A DNA stretch of 64,000 bases, from contig CM075941.1 in the NCBI GenBank assembly GCA_038030265.1, positions 39,556,164 through 39,620,163 of the forward strand, written 5' to 3'. This document shows, one piece after another, positions 11,097-21,989 of this stretch. Position numbers and translations under genes: made by a program. The DNA comes from Corythucha ciliata. Lineage: Eukaryota > Arthropoda > Insecta > Hemiptera > Tingidae. The notes under the pieces are model-generated. The model ran no database searches. It saw nothing but the letters and a program-made list of their open reading frames with translations, and was not told where the DNA came from. The first letter of the stretch is position 1, and the number at the start of each line of letters is the position of its first letter.

Positions 11097-11560
11097 GTGA
11101 AGCCCTCCTGGAAGAGACGAGAGAAAGTGTCACAAAGAATATGTACTTTAGAAACGCAGATAATCAAGAGTGTGGGCGCCGTATTTTCTGGACAGTGGAA
11201 TGTGGCTCCCAGTAGGCTGCTCGACTATCTTCAAAAACAGCCGAAAGTATCAACTACAGATAAGTTACGTAGAACCCCCAATCACACTATGGACACTTAT
11301 ATTCTGGAGACCGATATAAGTAAATACGACAAGTCACAGGCTCGAGTGGGCTTTGTTAATCGAATCGGCTATTCTTCGGCTCTTGGGTTTTGACGAAAAT
11401 TGGGTGGATCTCTGGATCAGTTGTCACCGATTCACGGTCCTCAGGGATCGTAGGAATGGCTTTAGGGCCCAGGTGAGATACCAGAGGAAGTCGGGTGACG
11501 CCTCGACTTGGTTGGGCAACACCATCATCCTCCTTGCGGTGATGACCTGAGTCGGGCCGT
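11097..11560 (+). pseudogene. Endogenous viral element: virga-like RdRp core
   Basis: Fragment of an RNA-dependent RNA polymerase of the alphavirus-like supergroup (virga/nege-like plus-strand RNA viruses). Motif A is visible as ETDISKYDKSQ (about 11307-11340), with the two aspartates spaced by four. Motif B is RKSGDASTWLGNT (about 11485-11525), with the SGD, the conserved Thr and the GN. The frame shifts once between them, near 11345. A Gly-Asp-Asp triplet (GGTGATGAC, about 11538) follows in a third frame, much closer to motif B than normal, so 20-30 residues may be deleted. Methyltransferase and helicase domains are not seen. The breaks make it a relic, not an expressed enzyme. Confidence 0.85.
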
Positions 11561-11599
11561 CTTCGGGCTTTTCTCACCGCAGGGGGAAGATGTAACGTG

Positions 11600-12188
11600 C
11601 GCTACGCTGTGACCTGACTTTTAGGGGTCATAAAAGTCTAAATACTAAGCCCGCAAGACAGTAGCGTGAACGTTTTTCAATTTAAATGCAGTTTAGAGGA
11701 CATCTTAGAAAAATCGATTTGCTGTAAGGCTCCACCACTAGCCATACTTCGACGAAGGGAAAGTCGTCATTAGTGAAGCATCACTTGTCTATACTTTAAA
11801 AACCAGTTAATCGTCCCCAGTTAACGCTGCGTCGTATTTTATGACCTTCGAGGTAACAAAATCTGTATTCAATAAATTTCACGACGTACTGAGGAAGAAA
11901 ATCTTCCGATAGAGAAACTTTTTATTAGACGTAATTTTGGGGGAAGAACAACTTATGTTTCGGTGGGTTTTCCCAATTTCAAAGAGGGGTTTTCTTTGTA
12001 TACCGTTTCTTCTTGTCGCCACTTTACTTGGGATTTCTGTATGTATCCCTCGTTTTCTTCCCCTTCGATTTGTCAATATCATCGTACAAGATCGGTGATG
12101 ACCTCATCACCTTAATAAAAAGGTTGCTGCGGCCTACAACATTGACTCTTCAAAATCGTCGGAATTCTGGGCAACATCGACATCCATC
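11600..12188. other. No gene recognised
   Basis: AT-rich sequence after the RdRp relic. Short frames only, nothing recognisable. Confidence 0.35.
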
Positions 12189-12623
12189 GTGGCTGGCTTT
12201 GCAGCCTTCAAGGCCCGACTTGAGGAGCTCAGGATGGGGACGACAGAGTCCACCGCCACTAAGAAAATATCGACATTTGGCCTAAATGAGTCTCACTCTG
12301 TTCTTACAGAAGGGATCAGGTGGGAGCCACCAATTCGAGGCGCGCTCGCTTCTAATGTTGGCCCGATGACGCAACTATTGTGTTATGTCGATTCACATAA
12401 AGCGGGAGACCGCGACTGCAGAAAGAAGTGGAGGGTAGCTCTCCAAGACACCTTGAGTCATCTCCCCTTCCTTGAATCCTTGCTCAACATCGTCTTACCC
12501 AGTATTGTTAACTTCCTGCTTAAAATTCAAAGGCTCGAAAACAGCCCAGGAACATTTCAAACAACTTTTAATACATATTTCCGTCATCCAAAAAAACTAT
12601 TTCCTTCAACGAATTGTATTTAG
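12189..12623 (+). CDS. Unrecognised ORF, 144 codons
   Basis: Open frame starting MAGFAAFKARLEELRMG. The frame is already open upstream (from about 12120) without an ATG, which may indicate a 5' exon or a truncated copy. Composition is ordinary for a soluble protein, with a hydrophobic stretch near residues 95-110 (LESLLNIVLPSIVNFLL). No domain is recognised. It could belong to the viral relic upstream or to an unknown element. Low confidence that it is a gene. Confidence 0.25.
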   Translation: MAGFAAFKARLEELRMGTTESTATKKISTFGLNESHSVLTEGIRWEPPIRGALASNVGPMTQLLCYVDSHKAGDRDCRKKWRVALQDTLSHLPFLESLLNIVLPSIVNFLLKIQRLENSPGTFQTTFNTYFRHPKKLFPSTNCI

Positions 12624-12831
12624 TAATGAAATAGCCAATTTTAAAACCCTCCGAGATATTCTTTTTGCCGAACTCATTAATAAAACATCAAAAACGGAAA
12701 TGGAAACCAAATATGTATTTAGAAAGCAATATTACAATGAAAGCAAAGATTAAATGAGAGTAATTTACGCCAAGGCTTGGATATGAGTAGTTTAGTCCAC
12801 GGGAATACTACATGTAGAAGATGGTGTAGAA

Positions 12832-13320
12832 GTGCATGATAGTGATGTAGGTGAAGCTTTTCCTTTTTACTTATGTCACGCCAGCATGTTAAACGAGGAA
12901 AACAGCCTAATTACTGATATGCATAATCCAACAGTGGCAACCAGGGTCAATGATGATGTCATAATTACAGAGAATCACCAAGAAGTGTCATCTTCAGCCT
13001 CTTCCCAACTTCAACAAAAAAATAATCATGGGGCAACTAAAATTAATTGTTCAGACATGGTACTTCTGAACATCGCGAAACAAAACCACGAGCTATTCAG
13101 ATCCCCACCTGACCCCCCTCCGATGACTCTGGTTCCACAGTTGACGCGTGCGTCTCTGTTATGCGAATCTGTAACTGTCGTGAGAGAAACAGAATTTCTG
13201 ATGTCCGATACAAACACACAGCATTCAAATTCAAAAAGGGAGAGAATTGACCATTTTTTGTATCGACGTGATTTGACGTCCGAACTAAAAAAGGCGCTAT
13301 TTACTAAAGACGATGTATAA
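12832..13320 (+). CDS. Unrecognised ORF, 162 codons
   Basis: Longest frame in this interval, reading MHDSDVGEAFPFYL at its start. It is Ser/Thr/Asn-rich, hydrophilic and probably disordered, with a proline patch (RSPPDPPPMT) near residue 93. No signal peptide, membrane segment or domain is visible. It ends 195 bp before Harbinger element 1. No family recognised; it may be an exon. Confidence 0.25.
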   Translation: MHDSDVGEAFPFYLCHASMLNEENSLITDMHNPTVATRVNDDVIITENHQEVSSSASSQLQQKNNHGATKINCSDMVLLNIAKQNHELFRSPPDPPPMTLVPQLTRASLLCESVTVVRETEFLMSDTNTQHSNSKRERIDHFLYRRDLTSELKKALFTKDDV

Positions 13321-13782
13321 TTACAATACAATTACCCTAATGTTATCAGGCCTTATTGTTGGAAGATGATATTCCTTGTGTGTTAAATGTTGAGAGGTGC
13401 AGGAAAAGTAACACTGCTTTTGTCATTTACGCACGTTGCAAACACGACTGCTGTAGGCAGTACAGGTAGTATTGACTTACGATGGAATGACAGTTTACAC
13501 CGACAAGGTTTTATTAGGGGTATTCATGCTGGAAAGTTTAGCATGTGTTATCGACGTAAACTCTGTTATATCGTATTTTCAGTTTACGTTTTTGTCGATT
13601 GGAGGCCTAATACGAACTACAAGGTTAGCATATCCAGACGTGTGTTATTAGGTCTCGTATTCGCGTAAACGCAAGTAACCTTTCCGAAGTAAAGGTTTCA
13701 ATAGTGTTTACCTGTCTTGTCAAGGTTCTAGTTTAGATCTTTTGTTCTTTTCTTCTTTGTTGTTGCTTAAAATTTATTTGAA

Positions 13783-14906
13783 ATGGAGAAAGAAAAAAGT
13801 TCAAGGAAAAGGGACAAAGGGACGAAAAGGTGGTCGAATTCAGACGTCGCATTGCTTCTCAGAGTTGTGAGTGAAAGCAATGATGAATTTGAGGTAAGTC
13901 TTTGGCTTTGATGGAAATGAGATTAAAGATTTTGAGTTCAAGTTTAACCTACGCTCACGAAAAAAAATGTATTCTATTTATAGAAGCCAACGGCACAAAT
14001 ATTTTATAAAAAAATAGTCCAAGAATACCCAGTATTTCTCGACTATCAATGGACGGGGATGAGGGATAAGATGAGAAATCTGAAGACGAAATATAAAGCT
14101 GCAGTAGATTGGAAGAACAATACCGGGGCAGGTCTGGATGAAGATGACAAAGAAAAAACTATTCGAGGTGAGTTTAAAAAATGTAATAAATATATCGTGA
14201 GTTTTGCCTTATTCTACCTGATTTTCAGACTACGTTCTAAAGTTGTGCCCGGATTTTGACTGCTTGGACTCTATATTTGGTGGAAGGCCAAGCATAAATC
14301 CGCTATTCGTTTTTGATAGCGACAAGTCTCAATTAACAACGGAGACTGAGGACTCTATCACCTTCTCATTAGAAATTGATCATGAAGCGACGAACGACGT
14401 AAATGAACATGAGCTGGCAACCGACGCTCCCGAAGAGAGAAGGGTGCCATCAAATAAGATTAACGAGAGGCGAGGTTCAAATTCTGCGGTTTCCCAGCTT
14501 CGCGAGGTAAGAATTTTGTACAAGTCACCACTGCAGGATTATTCATTTGATTAAAATGAGTAGTCGAGCATTTTGAACCGGTTGTGTAGCTTGGATAACA
14601 CAGGGAGAATTTTATCTGTTTCAGCTACACCAAGAGAGACTTACTTACTTAACGGCGAAATTGACTGAGGAAAGGGAGTACAGAGAACGTCAAATGGAAT
14701 TAGAAAAGCAGAAATTAAGCGCGGAGGTAGAAGTGAAGCAGCAGGCGCTTGAACTTGAAAAGGCGAAGCTTCATTTGGAAGCTAGAAAGCTGGAGGAGCA
14801 GTCGAGGTTGCGAGAACTCGAAATTCAAAAGAATTTGGAACTTGAAAAATTCAGAATAGAAAAGGAGATGGAACTCAAATTCTTGAAAGAAAATAAATCA
14901 ATTTGA
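13783..14906 (+). CDS. Harbinger partner protein, Myb/SANT-like, four exons
   Basis: Exons 13783-13893, 13984-14167, 14229-14506 and 14625-14906 join in phase (855 nt, 284 residues). Each intron has GT-AG ends and is 61-118 bp. The N-terminus (KRWSNSDVALLLRVVSES) and the following WTGMRDKMRNLKTKYKAAVDW form a Myb/SANT-like (MADF-like) DNA-binding domain, about residues 16-100. The last exon is a long charged coiled coil made of Glu/Lys/Leu heptads. In PIF/Harbinger elements this protein binds the transposon ends and helps bring the transposase to the nucleus (family knowledge). It is convergent with the transposase. No frameshift or stop is seen. Confidence 0.8.
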
Positions 14907-14937
14907 AGGCTGTTAAATTCGGCAGCATCGTATGTAT

Positions 14938-16146
14938 TTATAGAATTAACTTCATTAAACAATTTCTCTTCTCCATCCCTTCGGTAGTTCCTTCTATAAC
15001 AACGTTTCCGTCATCTAAGGCTTCGTCGGTAATTTCGTCTCTGTTCGGCGCGAGGGGTTCCTCGGGATCTGTTGAAGATTGTATCATGTTGTGCAGAATC
15101 ACGCATACGACAAACCATTGACAGCAAAATTGTAAACTGTTCTTGTCCACTATCCTGATTTTCAACTGTTTGAGGCTGTTGAATTTTTCCTTCAGTACTC
15201 CGAAGCAGTGCTCGACGCGTACACGATACCTGCTGAATTTTTTATTGAACTTTCGCTCACGTTCGGTTGGTGCCCGACGAGAATTATGTTTGAATGGGGT
15301 GATGACAAACGAAGTTAGGCGATAGGCTGAATCCCCTGCAATCCATTCATTATCGGAGAAAAAATCTTCCGGCGTTGTGCTCAATTTGCTGTTCGCAAAT
15401 ACTCTTGCATCGTGCACACTTCCTGGGTACCCAACAGTAACACTACGTACTTTTAAATTGCAGTCACAAACAACTTGAGCCTTAATTGAAAATTGCTGCT
15501 TCCTTGAATAGTAATCGTCGGGTCGATCGGTGGGCTTTTCGGCCAGAGGTATCTCCGTCCCGTCCAAATACCCGATGCAGTAGGGCAACTCGTGAAATGT
15601 TTTGCTTATCAATTGAGCTCTTTCGTCGCCATCTGGCCACGACAGATACTTGGTCTGTTTCCCCAATACGGCTCGAAAAACTCTACGGGTCATTTTATCA
15701 ATAGTACCTCCATCTCCTACACCAAACAGATTAGCAATTTTAGCTATAGATGCTCCCTCGCCGGAGCTTCCCAATCTATATAGCACAACCATAAGCTGAA
15801 GTTCCACCGGTGCTTGTTTTTTTGAAGAACCAAAAATGCTGTCGTCCCGTATCTCCCATAGAACTGTTTGAAATTGGTCCCAGTTCATTCGGACCATTTG
15901 CCGGAATCTGTCTTCGTTTAAGTTTGGTAGGATTGATGATGACCAGAATTGATTTTTAACTACCGAACCGCGTATGAAATCAATGCCGTATCGGCACTTA
16001 AGTATCACTGATAGATCTTCAACCTGGCGATCAATTACTTCTTCCTCGTCGTCCGAATTATCCGCGTATAAGCACTCCAAAATCGAATAATTTACCACGC
16101 AGTCTAGTAGCCGCGATTTTTCACTTTTCTTAGGCATTTTCAGCAC
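14938..16146 (-). CDS. PIF/Harbinger transposase (DDE_Tnp_4)
   Basis: Single uninterrupted frame, 402 codons from the upstream Met or 399 from MPKKSEKS, which is the likelier start. An N-terminal helix-turn-helix-like region contains GSSGEGASIAKIANLFGVGDG (about residues 130-150), typical of the family's HTH. The catalytic triad is visible as GYLDGTEIPL (Asp), WIAGDSAYRL (Asp) and VRVEHCFGVLKEKF (Glu). It would cut and paste the element at 3-bp sites in the nucleus together with its Myb/SANT-like partner. Full family length and no internal stops suggest a potentially functional gene. Confidence 0.93.
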   Translation of the reverse strand: MLKMPKKSEKSRLLDCVVNYSILECLYADNSDDEEEVIDRQVEDLSVILKCRYGIDFIRGSVVKNQFWSSSILPNLNEDRFRQMVRMNWDQFQTVLWEIRDDSIFGSSKKQAPVELQLMVVLYRLGSSGEGASIAKIANLFGVGDGGTIDKMTRRVFRAVLGKQTKYLSWPDGDERAQLISKTFHELPYCIGYLDGTEIPLAEKPTDRPDDYYSRKQQFSIKAQVVCDCNLKVRSVTVGYPGSVHDARVFANSKLSTTPEDFFSDNEWIAGDSAYRLTSFVITPFKHNSRRAPTERERKFNKKFSRYRVRVEHCFGVLKEKFNSLKQLKIRIVDKNSLQFCCQWFVVCVILHNMIQSSTDPEEPLAPNRDEITDEALDDGNVVIEGTTEGMEKRNCLMKLIL

Positions 16147-16401
16147 TCAAAAACCAGTTAAAGGATTTGTATCAATAATGTCGAACTTTCCTAGGGGGGG
16201 GGGATGATAAGGTGATAAGGTTTATTATGAATCGAAATTTCCCACCGTTTTTTTCGCCGCCATGCTTTATTGAAGCAGTTTAGCAAATACAACCTGATAC
16301 CACTATTGGGTTGTTCATGAAAAAAAGTTTACAAAGTTTAACATATAACACAAATACGACAGTCGATTTCTGCATGAATACCCCTATTATCTAATTCTCA
16401 C

Positions 16402-16668
16402 TTGGCAGAGAAATTAACGTGTGTCCTTAATAGGTGTGACGGACTCTTAGCCAAGGACAAGTTGATGAATTCAACAGCATTCAAATACAGAACGCAATCT
16501 GTACTCGACGCCAAACCTGAGCTGTTGAGCGATAGGCACTTACAGAAGATCAAATCATGTGCTGACGTCAGAAAGGTTAAGCAAGAGCCTCTCGCTATTA
16601 ATGATCTTGACAAAGATCCTAATTTTTGGTGTTATAAAAATGCAAAGGGAAGAATTGCAAAAGAATGA
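16402..16668 (+). CDS. Unrecognised ORF cut by Harbinger element 1
   Basis: Frame of 88 codons (AEKLTCVLNRCDGLLAKDK) open to the element boundary. If the element and one ATT are removed, it reads back in frame to an ATG about 13484 (MTVYTDKVLL), so the element may have landed inside a coding exon. No family recognised. The sequence ends with a stop at 16666-16668. Confidence 0.3.
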   Translation: MAEKLTCVLNRCDGLLAKDKLMNSTAFKYRTQSVLDAKPELLSDRHLQKIKSCADVRKVKQEPLAINDLDKDPNFWCYKNAKGRIAKE

Positions 16669-16699
16669 TTTATACATTCAGCTTGTTGGTTCACCGTTG

Positions 16700-18740
16700 C
16701 GTTGCTGTTTACACAGTTCAAACCAGGTGGAAGCTTTAAAAATGACCAAGGTCAAGCAGAAAGTTGTCGTTCATGTAGACGCGACTGGGTCTTGCGTAAA
16801 GAATCTCAAAATAGTTGGGAGTGGATTCCAAGAGAGTATACTACTACGCTGCAATTGTTGCCTACCCTCCCCTTAGTGGAGAAGAGTTAGTTATTTTTAC
16901 ACTCGCAGAATTCGTTTCAGACACACACGCAAGCGACAAATGCTATTGGCTCCTGGTTACTGAAGTTTCTCTTTCTCACATCTCTTAGTGTTGCGAGCCA
17001 ACTTGATGTCATTTGGCCTATCGAGGATGTCACCAGCTAAGTTCTCGCTGAGACTTAGGGGTGTCTACGGATTACCTGGTCATTTTCAATACCCCAGTCA
17101 TCCTCGTCAAAATTCGTTCAACGTTCAAAATTTAGAGTCAAACCCCCAATAACATTCATCCCGTATAAAAAGTCATGTCTATAATCAATGGAAGTATTCC
17201 GGGGTGTGTCTAGTCCAACCGACCCTACTGCCGCTCTCCTTTGTCATGGTCGAGGGCAAAGTAATTGCGAGTTGGCAGGATATAGACAATGACAAAAAGT
17301 TTCAGTAGTTAGGGCCTTAAGTAATTCAATGCAGTTTGGCCAGAATCGACAAGTCGGCACATTTACGTGACCGGCGAAACATTTCAACAGCCACCAGCAG
17401 CTTGAGCTCCTGGGTTCACGGCTTACCGCTTCGGAGAGAGTTGTACCGCCCGAACTAAATTCATGCGGCTTGGGATCGGAAAAAGCAAAATTAAATCCTT
17501 TTACTTTTCTTTTCAATAATTTCTCTCTTTTCTTCCCTTTATTACGAACATTCCTTCGAGTCGGGTTAAAGTGTCTTGCTCGAAGAGAATACAAAAACAA
17601 TGAAAGAGGCTAGCTAATTCATGCGGGGTAATTCGTGGGTTTCAGCAGTTGCTGAATTGACAGAATCGGAAAAATCAGAAGGGGATATAGATCGCAGAAA
17701 AGAAAAAGGGGGATCTGTTGGACTTGAGAGACGAACGAGAGAAGACCACAATTCAAAAGAAAACAAAAGGGGAAATCGCTGTACTTTCAGGACTTGAACT
17801 GGTGCCTTTCCGAAATCAAGCTACCGGTTCGGCCGTCTGTCCAGTCGAAGGGACCTCAGGTGAGTGGATTTGATTAAGTAGAATATATAGAAATAAATCG
17901 TTTTAGGGAGAAAATCTTTTCTCTCTCTGAGTAAACCCCCTCCAAAAATCGTAAGAGTAAGGCAGACACCACAGAGTCATTTTCGTACATACTCTTCGTG
18001 ATCCACTTTTTGCTAAACACAACCTGCTGCTTAACTTCACTAGGCTACAAAACCTGGTTCTAGGGACATTTTTTTTTTTTTTTTCCTTTTCTTTAGCCCT
18101 GTCTTAGCTTAACCGCTCGGATCAGTGGACAAATACAAACGACACTCGACATTTCGTTACTTTTGCCTCTTCGAACTGACTTCGGATAGTCTGATTTTTA
18201 CCTTCGTTCCGTGTCTCGTTCTACACCACCACCGCACTTCCGTCATACAAACAAACTTTATTTTTGGAAGAGTCATTTATTTTCAACTTAAGCAATTAAC
18301 TTGAGAAACTCCATTCATGGGCTACATGTTGCATCTTGTGTACTGTGTTATACCAACACTTAACTCTTCAATCGTGTCATAAGTCTACTTTGTTATGCTG
18401 ACATTTGCTTTTTTAATCAGTTTAAATTCATCAACAAGTGAAAACCTTTTGAAGTTCTAAACTAAAGCAAATTAATGCCTCAAAACACAGGAATACCTCA
18501 ACAACGGGTTTTACGGCAAAATCTGATGAATTTGCCATTTAGTTGAGTAATAAAATCTGCGGAGATGTATTTCTATTAGTTCACGTGATTGCCGCAATGT
18601 CTGATGAAATAATCCTAGCGGTTTGTTTTGTCTTTGATTTTTTTTCCCACTTTGACCTCTGCCACCAGGAGAGCGCGGTAATGAAGAAGAGTCTCTGCCG
18701 CTCCCCACCCTAAATGAGTAGAATTCCCCCTCCCTCCAGT
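16700..18740. other. Gene-free stretch
   Basis: Only short frames on either strand. A long T run lies at 18067-18085. The block 17760-17870 was checked for a tRNA and no cloverleaf was found. Confidence 0.4.
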
Positions 18741-18750
18741 TCGGAACTGA

Positions 18751-18810
18751 ATATAAGGCGCTCGTTTGGATACGTTAACCAATTGTTTGGCGAGCTTTGA
18801 GCGAAGTATG
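18751..18810 (+). promoter_or_regulatory. Candidate TATA promoter
   Basis: ATATAAGG at 18751-18758 lies about 55 bp before the ATG at 18808, leaving room for a transcription start near 18780. Inference from spacing only. Confidence 0.4.
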
Positions 18811-19317
18811 TATCGATCGAACAACCGCTATATGGATTCTCGTGAGAGGAGATATCGTCGGGATGACCGTGACTTCCATGGTCGTGATCATCGAGGAACG
18901 GCACCATCATACTACCATCGAGGAACGTCACCACCATCATACTACCATCGAGAAACGTCAGCGAGGTACGACGGCGGACGTATTCAATCCTATTCAGAGG
19001 TCATGAAGAGATCGGTGACCGACGTGTTGAATATTATGAGCAACAGGGAGCTGGAAAGCGTCTGGTCCCATTGCCAACGAGTACGTGTATTCTCTGTGGT
19101 AATCATATAAATTTCTAATTTTCTTGTCAAGTTGTTCAAGGAGAGAAATAGTTCTCTTGCGGTGGAGACTGTCGAAGTCGAGGGAGGTAAAAATGAAACG
19201 AGAGAGTCGTCACCTCCAAGGGCAACACGGACGTTGGTCAAGACTCATGATGCAAGGTGTGGTCCCTCAGATCCATTGCTGTCTGAGGGTTGGAAAACGG
19301 TGCTAAGGCGCCGTTAA
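18808..19317 (+). CDS. Small Arg/Tyr-rich two-exon gene, unknown function
   Basis: Exon 1 is 18808-19080, the intron 19081-19131 (51 bp, GTACGT...TCAAG), and exon 2 is 19132-19317. Phases match, giving 152 residues. The N-terminal half is basic and Arg/Tyr/His-rich with tandem YYHRGTS-type repeats (about residues 34-55), coded by a 27-30 bp DNA repeat. The rest is hydrophilic and ends WKTVLRRR. No domain is recognised; the composition would suit nucleic-acid binding. The last ~80 bp of coding lie within the left arm of the large inverted repeat (19235-19995). It may be a host gene or a transposon ORF. Confidence 0.45.
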
Positions 19318-19995
19318 ATCCCCCTGTCCCTCCCTGTCCTTGGACACTTTTTCAAAGGTTCTTTGCTCTTAAGTAAAATTTTCAGAGCGTTGATTGCTAC
19401 TTTTGTTTGTAGATGCATTATTGGGGTTGTCGTGGAGGTCCACTCTAAGAGTCAGAGGTGAATGAAAAGTTAGTAAGTGATTGTCTCTCCAGCTTCTTTT
19501 TAATTTTTCTCGCAGAGCGCGTTCAGCAAATTATTGCCATCTTCAGTGCCTCGTGTCTATTGACATGCAGCGTGTGTTAACAATGGTCAAATGGTAATCA
19601 TTTGACCACTGTTAACACAAGGATTTTAGCTCGCAAAAGACACGCAGCACTGAAGATGGCAATAATTTGGTGAAAGCGTTCTGCGAGAAAAATAAAAAGT
19701 AACTGGAGAGACAATAACTTTTCATTCACCTTTGAGGAGTGGACCTCCACGACAACCCCAATAACGCATCTATAAACAAAAGTAGCAATCAACGTACTGA
19801 AAATTTCATTAGAGCGTCACGTGACTTCTCTAATGCTCGAAAAATAGGACTTGAATTTAGTGGTTCTGAAAAGAACCTTTGAAAAAGTGTCCAAGAACAG
19901 GGAGTGACAGGGGGATTTACGGCGCCTTGCCGTTTTCCAACCGTCAGAGGGCAACGGATAGGAGGGACCAACCGCTTGATCACGAGTCATCTTTG
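19235..19995. repeat. Large inverted repeat, ~340-bp arms, 5-bp loop
   Basis: The left arm (about 19235-19593) and right arm (about 19599-19995) are complementary with scattered mismatches and small indels. The centre is GGTCAAATG, GTAAT, CATTTGACC at about 19585-19607. Matched landmarks include the TTGATTGCTACTTTTGTTT region against its complement near 19790, and the CCCCCTGTC / GACAGGGGG pair. A transcript through this region would fold into a long hairpin. It may be a foldback transposon or an inverted duplication. Confidence 0.85.
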
Positions 19996-21585
19996 GGGTG
20001 GGGGGGTCTTCTGGAGAATTACGGGCTGACTCCTCTCTTTCATTTTTTCCGTCAATAACGTATTCAATTACGTTTTTACTGTGTGACTCCCATTCCCCTG
20101 GTCCGAGCTCTCGTTCAAGGAGGACTGTTGGTAGCGATATTTTGACATTTTCTCAGGTGATAGAGAATCTATTTTATTCTTCTAGAAGAAACAGAATAAA
20201 TCTATTTTTTAAGGTTTATTTACGCTAAAATAGACCATAAATCGTGATCCGTTCTTGAAAAAAAACCAACAGTTAATAAATACGCGATTTTTGAAGTTTT
20301 AAGTCATTTCAAACACGCCAGCTAGCATGTTTGTGTCATGAAAAAAAATTCGCCTGTAATGTTGTTGTCGGAGAGCGGTTTGTTGTGTTTCTTTGCCTTA
20401 TCTTCAACTAGAGCTCTCCAATAACAAAATAATGGAGGATAAACAGATGAGCTATTTAGAGGCATGAAAAGGACAGATAATACAGGGATATTACGTTGCG
20501 GAAAACGTTCGTTTTCGCGGGATTTCAAATATGCCAACTTTTGTTAAGAAATTTTGGAAAGAAATGAACTTTTGTCGAAAGAATTTTTTTGACATTTTTG
20601 AAGAGAGGGTGGTGAAAATAGAGGAAGAAGTTTGGCTTAATGAAACAAATTATGGTATCCAAATTATTACTTCTGACGACTTAGGGTATCCGTATCCGGA
20701 ATGAAATGCACTCTTTCCGACCGCCAGCTGCCGGAGCGAAATTTTTTCTCGTAAAATGACCCGAAAAGCAATAATTTAACCCGATGAACAAGGCATCAGA
20801 TGAAGGCCCTCGGATTGGGCTCACAAAATCATAATTATTAATTTACAAAAGCACTCACTAATCCTTTCCTGTCTATCAATGAAAAGTCCACGACGAGATA
20901 GAAGAACAATATTGACCCAAGTTGAACAACGTGTTGATCATTTTCTACAATTCAGTCACATTCCTTTCTAATGTTAATTGCATAAGGACATCAGTCGCGC
21001 TCAGTTTGACGTGAATTTATGAATTCCCCATTCCGGAGGAAATAATATAATTTGAACCATTCAAAACTCAATAAGAACGCACCGGCACTGCGTAATATCC
21101 TTCACAATCAAAAAACTAATGACCTCTCTCTGAGTCTGAGAAAGAGAAACTGAGAAAGAGAGAGCGGTGGCAAAGCGTGGATGGCTACCAACTGCTCGCC
21201 TTTCCTCTTCTACTGTTACAACTCTGACTCCCCCTATAAACCTAACAATCTTGGGAGAACAGCAAGAATGCTAAAAGTTATGACGGTCTTTGCTCGGGGG
21301 TTTGTTTCTTTGACGTTCTATAAGAACGAAAAGAATGGGAAGAAGCGTTTTTTTTTGTTTTTTTTAGCTTCAAATCGTTTTTTTTTCAATGAAGACAACG
21401 GATTTTGGTTTACAATTTTTATAGCTCGTTCCTGACTAATGTAGGAATGTGAAAATGAATTGTCAAACATTTTTGTCAGAGGAAAACACTTTTAAAAAAT
21501 AAAATAAAGTAGACAAAGCGACGCGCGTTGGAGATGAGGGAATACACCAGGACCACTCTACAAATACTGTGGCCCCAGGGAAAAA
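19996..21585. other. Gene-free stretch
   Basis: Short frames only, with T-rich runs near 21350-21390. Nothing recognisable on either strand. Confidence 0.4.
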
Positions 21586-21880
21586 CTGCTTAAAGCTCCG
21601 GCTACACGGTCAAGATATACGTAAGGTTTACTTGTCAGTTTTTCTTGACTGAAAAAACGGTGTGGCTACACGGCTCATGCTTTCCTTCAGTTTTGAGCTC
21701 AGTTCAGTTCTGCCTTCAGTCCGCTTCAAGTCTTCAGAACGAATAGGTCAAGTCACGATATGAGTGATAATTGCGATATGGAAGTATTCTTTTAGGCTTT
21801 GCTGGCAATGAAAAGAAGTAGAAAAAACAGTAATCGAACGAAGTGGTGCAAAAAGTGGTTACTCCGTTTTGGGTAGATGC
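21586..21880 (+). mobile_element. Possible 5' remnant of a PIF/Harbinger-type element
   Basis: GCTCCGGCTACACGG (from 21594) and a second GTGGCTACACGG (about 21660) look like terminal sequence. They are followed by an ATG at about 21762 (MSDNCDMEVFF), one stop, and ALLAMKRSRKNSNRTKWCKKW, a basic stretch like the N-terminus of some PIF transposases. Only this part is present, and the minisatellite begins soon after. Weak evidence. Confidence 0.25.
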
Positions 21881-21989
21881 TGGACTTTTAGGTGCTGGAC
21901 TTGAATATAAGTTGGAAGTTGGACGTGTACATAGGTGGCGGACTTGATACAGATGGCGGACTTTTATAGCTGCCTGGCTTTATATAGAG

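Larger units (their letters stand above)
13516..16385. mobile_element. PIF/Harbinger element 1, complete
   Basis: Boundaries come from terminal repeats AGGGGTATTCATGC (13516) and GCATGAATACCCCT (ending 16385), flanked by ATT on both sides (13513-13515 and 16386-16388), a 3-bp target duplication as expected for PIF/Harbinger. Inside are the two genes typical of the superfamily, here convergent: a Myb/SANT-like protein on the plus strand (13783-14906) and a DDE transposase on the minus strand (16146-14938), with only 31 bp between their stop codons. Total 2870 bp. The intact frames suggest fairly recent activity. Confidence 0.9.

Noticed and set aside
11530..11560. GDD triplet as a genuine RdRp motif C
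   Set aside because: Only three codons, in a third frame and too close to motif B; mentioned as a possibility, not counted as evidence.
17760..17880. Possible tRNA (GGTTC-like bases)
   Set aside because: No cloverleaf, acceptor stem or anticodon arm could be drawn.
18511..18940. Minus-strand ORFs opposite the small Arg/Tyr-rich gene
   Set aside because: Shadows of a plus-strand gene with TATA box and intron; no motifs.
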